Below, piece by piece: positions 7,682 through 13,223 of a DNA stretch of 13,223 nt; positions within the stretch are counted from its first letter, which is position 1, and each line of letters starts with the position of its first letter. The notes beneath the pieces were generated by a model. It saw only the letters and a list, made by a program, of their open reading frames with translations, was not told the DNA's origin and ran no database searches. A program made the position numbers and the translations under genes. The stretch lies in contig UROJ01000017.1 of NCBI GenBank assembly GCA_900549335.1, positions 1 to 13,223 of the forward strand. The letters are read 5' to 3'. Source of the stretch: an uncultured Collinsella sp. (GTDB lineage Bacteria > Actinomycetota > Coriobacteriia > Coriobacteriales > Coriobacteriaceae).

Positions 7682-8704
7682 ATGAACGATTCTGCTCTTA
7701 AGAGCTTCTGCACCTGGGCCCGTACGGAGCTCATCAAAGGCGTGGAGGCGCAGATGGTGCGCTACGGCATCACCGAACCTACACCCGCGCCCGTTGGGTC
7801 CGAGACCGTCAACGGCCTGCCCCTAAGTCCGGCTGAGATTGAGCAACGCGACGAACTGCTGCGCATGCAGGCGGAGGTGGGTCACGAGGCGCTGCGCGAC
7901 CGTGCGGCCTACACCTGGTTCAACCGCATCGTGGCCATTCGCTTCATGGATGCACGCGGATGGCTTCCCAGCCGTATGCGCATGCTAAGTCGTGCGGACG
8001 GCAGCCATGGCAGCGAGGCCGTGGAGAACGCACTGGACGTGGAAATAACGACGGCCGATACCGATCGCATAGCCGAGCTCAAGATGGCGGGCTTGGATGA
8101 ACCGTTGTGGCGCTACCTGTTTGTTGCTCAGTGCGAGGAGCTTGCCGATTGCCTGGCGGGCGTCTTTGAACGCGTGGGCGGAGCCATGGAGCTGCTGTTG
8201 CCCCAGGGCCTCATGATGGCTGACAGTGTGGTGGGCAAACTCAATGCCGTCCTCACTGACGAGGACTGGCGCGAGGGCGTGACCGTTCTGGGCTGGATGT
8301 ATCAGTACTACAATGCCGACGTTAAAGACGAGTTCTTCAAGTCCAAGCGCAAGGCAGCGGCGGCGGACATCGCGCCCGCCACGCAGCTCTTCACCCCCGA
8401 GTGGATCGTGCGCTATATGGTCGAGAACTCGCTCGGCCGTCTGTGGATGCTCAACAATCCGGGGAGTTCGCTACGCGAGCGCATGGAGTATTACATCGAG
8501 CCCGATGCTGAGCACGAGGACTTCATTCGCATTTCGAGTCCCGAGGAGATTTCGCTCTGCGACCCAGCGTGCGGCTCGGGCCATATCCTGGTTTATGCGT
8601 TTGAGCTGCTCTTTGCCATATCCTGGTTTATGCGTTTGAGCTGCTCTTTGCCATGTACGAGGAGCGTGGCTACCGCGAGCGCGAGATCCCGGAGCTCATC
8701 CTGA
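7682..8704 (+). CDS. pglX: PglX N-terminal fragment (methyltransferase motif I), frameshifted
   Basis: First fragment of the BREX adenine-specific DNA methyltransferase, which marks host DNA and is also needed for phage exclusion. The start ATG is preceded by GAAAGG 10 bases away. Residues 1-290 are the typical PglX N-terminal helical region (for example TWFNRIVAIRFMD at 78-90 and TPEWIVRYMVENSLGRLW at 238-255). SAM-binding motif I is DPACGSGHIL at 294-303. After A312 the frame is lost because of a 35-bp tandem duplication; 28 foreign residues follow before TGA at 8702-8704. The fragment has motif I but lacks the catalytic NPPY and the target-recognition domain, so it cannot methylate alone. 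Deleting one repeat copy joins it in frame to the next ORF. Confidence 0.93.
   Translation: MNDSALKSFCTWARTELIKGVEAQMVRYGITEPTPAPVGSETVNGLPLSPAEIEQRDELLRMQAEVGHEALRDRAAYTWFNRIVAIRFMDARGWLPSRMRMLSRADGSHGSEAVENALDVEITTADTDRIAELKMAGLDEPLWRYLFVAQCEELADCLAGVFERVGGAMELLLPQGLMMADSVVGKLNAVLTDEDWREGVTVLGWMYQYYNADVKDEFFKSKRKAAAADIAPATQLFTPEWIVRYMVENSLGRLWMLNNPGSSLRERMEYYIEPDAEHEDFIRISSPEEISLCDPACGSGHILVYAFELLFAISWFMRLSCSLPCTRSVATASARSRSSS
8580..8654 (+). repeat. 35-bp tandem duplication inside pglX
   Basis: Two identical 35-base units (8580-8614 and 8615-8649), each starting GCCATATCCTGG and ending GCTGCTCTTT, are followed by a partial third copy GCCAT (8650-8654). The single-copy ancestor would have the unit flanked by the 5-bp direct repeat GCCAT, so replication slippage at that microhomology explains the duplication. 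Because 35 is not a multiple of 3, it shifts the frame; removal of one unit restores it exactly. An assembly error is possible. Confidence 0.96.
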
Positions 8705-10188
8705 CTAAAAACCTCGCTGGCATGGAGATCGATCCCCGTGCGGCTCAGATCGCCGAGCTGGCGCTTGCCATGTGTGCTCGCGAGCACGACCGTCGCTTCT
8801 TTAGGCGTGGCGTTCGCGCCGATGTTACCGTGCTCACGAGCATTCCGCTGGGGGAGGATGAGCTGCCGGGTAACAAGAAGCTTGCCGAGGAACTGAGCCA
8901 TTTGGGCGAGATCGGCTCGCTTCTTAATCCTTCAGAGGACGAGATTGACGAGCTTAAGGCCGCCGCCGCGAGCTGTTCCGACGATCTTTTTGCTTCTGCG
9001 ACCAAAACTAAGCTCGAAAGCGCTGCCGTCATCTGCGAGAAACTGTCCCGTCGTTTTGCCTGCGTCGTGGCGAATCCACCGTATATGGGCAGCAGCGGCT
9101 TTAACCCCTTTATGAGCAAGTGGGTCAAGAAGAACTACCCCGACGTGAAGAGCGACCTGTTCTCTTCGTTCATCGTGCGTATTATGGACTTTGCCGGCGA
9201 GCACGGCGAAATCGGAATGATGACTCCGTTTGTTTGGATGTTTATCGGTAGCTACGAGAAGCTTCGAAATAGGCTTATCGATGACAAGACCCTAACTACG
9301 CTCATTCAGCTCGAGTATTCTGGCTTTGCAGGGGCAACCGTGCCTGTCTGCACATTTACCTATCACAATTCGCATATCGATGGCTATAAGGGCGGATATG
9401 TTCGTCTTGCCGATTTTACTGGCCCCGCGGTCCAGGCTCCCAAGGCGCTAGAGGCCATCCAGGACCCCGACTGCGGCTGGTTTTACCGCCGCGACGCCGG
9501 CACCTTCAAACAAATCCCCGGTACCCCCATAGCCTACTGGGTTGGTGATAGTTTTCTTTTATATTGTGGTTTAGATAGCAGACTGTCGGATTTTGCCGAT
9601 GTGCAGGAGGGTCTCAAGACCTCTGATAACGATCGCTTTATTCGGCACTGGTATGAAGTCCCTTATCAAAAAACCAACCTACAGTCCTCATCTATAAACG
9701 CAAAATGGGTTAAACACTCCAAGGGCGGTTCTTATAGAAAATGGTATGGCAATCAAGACGAAATCCTTCTTTTCGAAGACGGCGGAAAGGCACTTAGGGA
9801 GTTGAAGCGGGCGTCATTAACGGGTCAGCAGAACTATGGCAAAAAATGTGTGAGCTGGGGCCGCATTACTTCCGATCTGACCAGCTTCCGGTATTACGGG
9901 CCGGGCTTTATTCCTAATATGGCCGGCTTAGCGTTGTATCCTAAAGACGGTGACGATTTTCTGCTCCTATTGGCTCTTCTTAATTCGTCAATTGTTACTG
10001 AGTTTATTAAGGTCACGAATCCAACTTTAAATGTCCCTCCCGGGTGTGTATCTTCCATTCCTATGGCTAAAGAAATAGATGATGATGCGAGCATCGTCAC
10101 ACTGGCTCGTCAATGTGTCGATTTTTCAAAGCTCGACTGGGACTCGTTTGAAACCTCCTGGGGTTTTAAACGTAATCCTCTTGTCTAG
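8653..10188 (+). CDS. pglX: PglX middle fragment (catalytic NPPY and target recognition)
   Basis: Second fragment of PglX, 511 codons, in the frame continued from 8704 if one 35-bp repeat is removed. It begins inside the methyltransferase domain (MYEERGYREREIPELI, then GMEIDPRAAQIAELAL, the SAM-ribose acidic motif). The catalytic N6-adenine motif NPPY lies at 141-144 (453-456 of the restored protein). It is followed by the recognition region, ending in DWDSFETSWGFKRNPLV and a TAG stop. In usual PglX proteins the chain continues past this DW-S-ETSW-F block into a C-terminal domain, which here is a separate ORF at 11188. No good ribosome binding site precedes the ATG at 8653, so independent translation is doubtful. 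Base composition drops sharply from about 9540 onward. Confidence 0.93.
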   Translation: MYEERGYREREIPELILTKNLAGMEIDPRAAQIAELALAMCAREHDRRFFRRGVRADVTVLTSIPLGEDELPGNKKLAEELSHLGEIGSLLNPSEDEIDELKAAAASCSDDLFASATKTKLESAAVICEKLSRRFACVVANPPYMGSSGFNPFMSKWVKKNYPDVKSDLFSSFIVRIMDFAGEHGEIGMMTPFVWMFIGSYEKLRNRLIDDKTLTTLIQLEYSGFAGATVPVCTFTYHNSHIDGYKGGYVRLADFTGPAVQAPKALEAIQDPDCGWFYRRDAGTFKQIPGTPIAYWVGDSFLLYCGLDSRLSDFADVQEGLKTSDNDRFIRHWYEVPYQKTNLQSSSINAKWVKHSKGGSYRKWYGNQDEILLFEDGGKALRELKRASLTGQQNYGKKCVSWGRITSDLTSFRYYGPGFIPNMAGLALYPKDGDDFLLLLALLNSSIVTEFIKVTNPTLNVPPGCVSSIPMAKEIDDDASIVTLARQCVDFSKLDWDSFETSWGFKRNPLV

Positions 10189-10197
10189 GTGATCGTC

Positions 10198-11043
10198 GTG
10201 GCTGAAAAGAAGAAACGCAAACCTGTCGATAAGAATAAAATAGAATATGCCGAACCTAAGCCAAGTTGGATAAAGGCTGTTAAGGTTGATGACCATAACG
10301 ACGTTATGGATTCTATTATTCAGTTTTTTCTGGTTGAATCTCCTTGTAAAGGCGTGAGCAGCAGAGGGCTATCGCTTCTCGATTATGGATGGGTTGATAG
10401 TGTTCCTCCTAAATCTGGGTATCTTCACCGAAGATTATTGGAAGTGGCCAATCTCTGCGATGGGTCGACACTATTTACGGCCACACGAAAAGAAGAGATG
10501 AAAAAGAGATTTGTTGATGCTGGTATGCCTGGCAATTTTGCTTCAACTTGTACCTCAAATCGCGTTGTGGCGCTCATCAACAGCAATTTTGTGCTTGATA
10601 TATTTCGGATTATTAGAAATTCGTTGGCACATTGTCGCTTTCAATTGGTCGATAAGAACGGTGTAGATTTCATTGCTTTTGAAAACGGTATGCCAGGAAA
10701 AGATCTCATTGGAGCGGATGCATTTGAGGTGAGCTCTCGTTTATTTCTTAAATGCAGCACTCTCATTGATTGGATTGCTGTGGTTAAGTCCGAGGCTATA
10801 TACGAGGCGGAAGAAATTGCACGCAAGAAAGAGACCTCAGAACGGGAGTGGGAAAACAAACGTCAATTAGTTTTGTCTCGAATATCGAATGGATCTTACT
10901 CAAATAAAGATGATCTCGGGAAGGACTGTGAGCTATCTAAGCGTAATTTAGATAAATTACTTGGCGAGCTGAAGGCCCAAGGGCTTATTGCTTATTCACG
11001 TTCTAATCGAAAATGGGAACTTACTGGTGACGCAAATCAGTGA
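10198..11043 (+). CDS. HEPN-like / winged-helix protein nested in pglX
   Basis: No named family is recognised. The start GTG at 10198 is preferred over GTG 10189 because AGGTG (10187-10191, overlapping the pglX stop) lies 6 bases before it; translation is likely coupled to pglX. The 281-residue product has a lysine-rich N-terminus and a helical central part with IIRNSLAHCRF (about 138-148). That stretch contains R-x4-H with Asn after the Arg, the pattern of HEPN-superfamily RNases. A charged helix follows (about 200-225), then a C-terminal segment typical of a winged helix (NKDDLGKDCELSKRNLDKLL followed by GELKAQGLIAYSR). GC content is low: 22 of 60 bases at 10201-10260 against 36 of 60 at 4201-4260 in brxC. 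An RNA-targeting toxin, a DNA-binding regulator, or a MltR-like helical protein are all open. Confidence 0.75.
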   Translation: MAEKKKRKPVDKNKIEYAEPKPSWIKAVKVDDHNDVMDSIIQFFLVESPCKGVSSRGLSLLDYGWVDSVPPKSGYLHRRLLEVANLCDGSTLFTATRKEEMKKRFVDAGMPGNFASTCTSNRVVALINSNFVLDIFRIIRNSLAHCRFQLVDKNGVDFIAFENGMPGKDLIGADAFEVSSRLFLKCSTLIDWIAVVKSEAIYEAEEIARKKETSEREWENKRQLVLSRISNGSYSNKDDLGKDCELSKRNLDKLLGELKAQGLIAYSRSNRKWELTGDANQ

Positions 11044-11113
11044 GTAAGAGATGTTTCATCTTTGATTGCGAAGAACGGTGTGTCGAATGAGCTTCCAACG
11101 TTTTTTATCGCAA

Positions 11114-11130
11114 AGAGACTCGCTGTCTCT
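11114..11130 (+). repeat. 6-bp stem-loop downstream of the nested gene
   Basis: AGAGAC (11114-11119) and GTCTCT (11125-11130) are a perfect inverted repeat with a 5-base loop, 70 bases after the stop of the nested gene. CTTTT follows only about 10 bases later, so it is at best a weak terminator. The rest of the 144-base spacer 11044-11187 is AT-rich and shows no gene. Confidence 0.3.
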
Positions 11131-11187
11131 CGAAAGTAACCTTTTAATGAAATTAGTCGGCGTTTTTAAATGAGAGGGCGGTCAAAT

Positions 11188-12156
11188 ATGGTCACTTTAC
11201 TTCAAGATAAATACGAGGCTCGCAAGGCTGAGGTTAATGCTCGCTTTGAGCAGCTTCGCGCTAACGAGGAAGAGCTCAACCGAATCTTTGCCAAAATCTA
11301 CAACATGGAGGGGGAGGTGCCCGTCGAGGTCGAGGACAAGTACGTTTCGGTGGCACGCATCTTCGATACCGCTGATGAGATTCCCGAGAGCTACAAGGGC
11401 AACAAATACGTGCGCACCAAGCGCGACGAGATCACCTCGCTTATAAGCTATGCCGTGGGCTGCATGTTTGGCCGCTATTCGCTGGATGTGGACGGGCTGG
11501 TCCTGGCCGGTCAGGGCGCCACGGTCGACGACTATCTGGCCAAGATGCCCGATCCCGATCACGTGACCTTTATGCCTGATGCCGACAACGTACTGCCCAT
11601 TACCGATGACGAGTACTTTGACGACGACATCGTGCGCTACTTTATCGACTTTGTGCGCACCGTGTACGGCGAGGAGACGCTCGAGCAGAACCTGGCCTTT
11701 ATTGCCGAGGCGCTCGGCGGTAAGGGTACCTCGCGCGAGGTGATCCGCACCTACTTTTTGAAGGACTTTTTTAAGGACCACTGCCAGACCTATAAGAAAC
11801 GCCCCATCTACTGGCTGTTCGACAGCGGTAAGAAGAACGGTTTCAAGTGTCTTGTTTACATGCATCGCTACCAGCCTGACCTATTGGCTCGCATCCGCAC
11901 CGACTATGTGCATGAGCAGCAGGAGCGCTACCGTGCCCAGATCGGCTATGCCAACGATGCCCTTGCTGGTGCCGAGCGCGGCGAGCGCGTGCGCTTGGAC
12001 AAGCGCGTCAAAAAGCTCAACGACCAGCTCAAAGAGACCATTGGCTACGAGGAGAAGCTGCACCACTTGGCAGACCAGATGATTAAGATCGACCTGGATG
12101 ACGGCGTCAAGGTCAACTACGCCAAGTTTCAGGATGTGCTGGCGAAGATTAAGTAA
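11188..12156 (+). CDS. pglX: PglX C-terminal domain encoded as a separate ORF
   Basis: This is the C-terminal third of PglX, detached from the rest. The start ATG at 11188 has GAGAGGGCGG upstream; an in-frame ATG at 11170 directly follows a TAA and lacks a ribosome binding site. The 322-residue product contains blocks I know from the end of full-length PglX. These are RANEEELNRIFAKIY near the start, TSLISYAVGCMFGRYSLD, EVIRTYFLKDFFKDHC, the highly typical KRPIYWLFDSGKKNGFKCLV, YMHRYQPDLLARIRTDYVHE, and the end HHLADQMIKIDLDDGVKVN...FQDVLAKIK. Restored PglX plus this ORF sum to about 1145 residues, close to the usual 1200. The frame is open throughout and GC-rich after the first 25 codons, so it may still be made and could complement the N-terminal part in trans. 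Confidence 0.93.
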   Translation: MVTLLQDKYEARKAEVNARFEQLRANEEELNRIFAKIYNMEGEVPVEVEDKYVSVARIFDTADEIPESYKGNKYVRTKRDEITSLISYAVGCMFGRYSLDVDGLVLAGQGATVDDYLAKMPDPDHVTFMPDADNVLPITDDEYFDDDIVRYFIDFVRTVYGEETLEQNLAFIAEALGGKGTSREVIRTYFLKDFFKDHCQTYKKRPIYWLFDSGKKNGFKCLVYMHRYQPDLLARIRTDYVHEQQERYRAQIGYANDALAGAERGERVRLDKRVKKLNDQLKETIGYEEKLHHLADQMIKIDLDDGVKVNYAKFQDVLAKIK

Positions 12157-12179
12157 CTGCAGATACGGTAAGGATATTC

Positions 12180-13223
12180 ATGCCCAAGATCGATGTAGAA
12201 GAACAGCTCAAGCTGCGATTTTTGCAGCCTTTGTCCTCATGCGCGCCGCGCCGTGTTGTGGTTTGGCACGATGCGGACGGCGAGTTTGCTCCTGAGTTTG
12301 AGCGATTGGCTGCCGAGGGTTTCGACGGCGTGGGGGCCGATGCCGGCGTAATGCCTGCTCACGGTGACTTTGAGCGCCCGGTGCGCTTTGTTGAGGCCTG
12401 CGAGGGCCGTATGTTTGCCGTCAAGAAGCTCATCAACCGCGATGACCTTGCGAGCGATATCTTGTTGTATCGCCGTTGCCCGCGCGGCAGGCTTGAGGGT
12501 GATTGGCTTGCCGACGTTGAGCTGTATGCCGATCAGTTCCAGGCTGACTATCTTTCGCTTTTGGCCGATCAGCTGGGCATCGAGAATATCGACGCCGTGC
12601 ACGAGAGCCTGCGCGAGCACAAGACGTTCTTTGATGCCAAGACCCGCTGCGCTAAGTTTGCCGCGTGTGTTCCGCATGCCTCGAGCGCATCCGATATCGA
12701 ACTCGGCATCCTTACGGTGATTTTTGGCGGTAAAGAGCTTGGTGACGCTCGCCCCGCGTTTGTGCTGCGTGGCTGTATGACCATGCTGCTGCACGAGGGT
12801 CCCGAGGCGCTGGCCGAGCTGGTGGACAAGTACTGCGTGCGTGATGTGCTCTCTGCCTTCATCGTGCGTTGCTATGGGTTTGATGGGCCGCTTTACGAGC
12901 GTGACTCATTGCTTATGCTTGCATCCCATGTGCTCCTTACAGCGGCGTCTACCGCGCTTCCCGAGGGAGCGCTCAAGGGACTCGAAAGCTATGTGGCTCC
13001 CGCCTACGGCCCCTATTGCCTTGAGGCGGTGCGCACGTGGGACCAGGCCGCCGATACCCAGGCGTCGAGCGAGGACCTATTTGAGATCTGTCGTTTGGTG
13101 GAGGATGCCCGCGGGCTCTTTGTGCGGTTTGAGGCTCTGCCGATCGATGCGCTGGCCTCGCTTGATGTGTTCCCGTGCGTCAATGAGGCTGTGCTCTCGC
13201 AGCTGTTCTGCTCGTTTGCGCAA
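12180..13223 (+). CDS. pglZ: BREX protein PglZ, N-terminal part, cut by window edge
   Basis: PglZ is the alkaline-phosphatase-superfamily component required for BREX defence. The reading frame from ATG 12180 stays open for 348 codons to the right edge, against about 850 for the full family. AAGGA (12170-12174) lies 5 bases before the ATG, 23 bases after the pglX C-terminal ORF, so it is in the same operon. The N-terminus shows VVVWHDADGEF (about 26-36), ILLYR (about 93-97), DWLADVELYADQFQADYLSLL written as DWLADVELY and ADQFQADYLSLL, and EHKTFFDAKTR, all typical of type 1 PglZ. The metal-binding phosphatase core lies further on and is not in the window. GC content returns to the level of brxC. 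No defect is seen in this portion. Confidence 0.93.
   Translation, partial: MPKIDVEEQLKLRFLQPLSSCAPRRVVVWHDADGEFAPEFERLAAEGFDGVGADAGVMPAHGDFERPVRFVEACEGRMFAVKKLINRDDLASDILLYRRCPRGRLEGDWLADVELYADQFQADYLSLLADQLGIENIDAVHESLREHKTFFDAKTRCAKFAACVPHASSASDIELGILTVIFGGKELGDARPAFVLRGCMTMLLHEGPEALAELVDKYCVRDVLSAFIVRCYGFDGPLYERDSLLMLASHVLLTAASTALPEGALKGLESYVAPAYGPYCLEAVRTWDQAADTQASSEDLFEICRLVEDARGLFVRFEALPIDALASLDVFPCVNEAVLSQLFCSFAQ

Noticed and set aside
11044..11139. About 31 open codons after the stop of the nested gene in the same frame, slightly HTH-like
   Set aside because: Too short to judge and no similarity I can name; read-through or a removed stop cannot be argued from this.
10164..11170. TTTTAAA direct repeats exactly 1000 bases apart flanking the nested gene, as a target-site duplication
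   Set aside because: Only 7 bases, AT-rich and likely by chance; recombination between them would place a TGA stop right after the junction rather than rejoin PglX.

Overview
The window looks like chromosomal DNA of a GC-rich gut actinobacterium of the Coriobacteriia type (Collinsella-like). This is inferred from base composition, codon choice and the character of the serine-pathway proteins; no 16S or other marker is present. It carries the edge of a housekeeping serine biosynthesis operon followed by most of a type 1 BREX phage-defence locus that runs off the right end.

Layout. Positions 1-1883 (minus strand) hold serC followed by serA, the latter cut by the left edge. At 2015-2188 (minus) is a 57-residue orphan gene with a good ribosome binding site and an inverted repeat upstream. 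The 341 bases at 2189-2529 are non-coding and rich in inverted repeats; they probably control the BREX operon, and they end in a run of ten G at 2521-2530. The plus-strand BREX operon then follows: brxA (2530-3180), brxB (3182-3874), brxC (3953-7615), pglX in pieces (7682-10188 and 11188-12156), a foreign-looking HEPN-like/winged-helix gene (10198-11043) lodged between the pglX pieces, and the start of pglZ (12180 to the edge). brxL would be expected beyond the window.

How the genes work together. In BREX, PglX methylates host DNA at a non-palindromic site. PglX with BrxA, BrxB, BrxC, PglZ and BrxL blocks replication of phage DNA lacking the mark.

What is unusual. (1) The G10 run lies between a well-placed Shine-Dalgarno/GTG pair (2484-2498) and the conserved part of brxA. 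With ten G the two are out of frame and with nine they would be in frame, so brxA looks like a contingency gene read here in the OFF state. (2) A 35-bp tandem duplication (8580-8649) directly after methyltransferase motif I shifts the pglX frame; removing one copy restores one 823-codon reading frame exactly. (3) The C-terminal third of PglX is a separate ORF, split from the rest at the end of the target-recognition region by a low-GC cassette. The cassette encodes a protein with an R-x4-H (HEPN RNase-type) motif and a C-terminal winged helix. (4) The low-GC tract begins inside the PglX recognition region (about 9540) and ends in the first codons of the C-terminal ORF (about 11210). This suggests the specificity half and the extra gene arrived as one module. 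Together these suggest a BREX locus with two reversible locks and a nested accessory gene.
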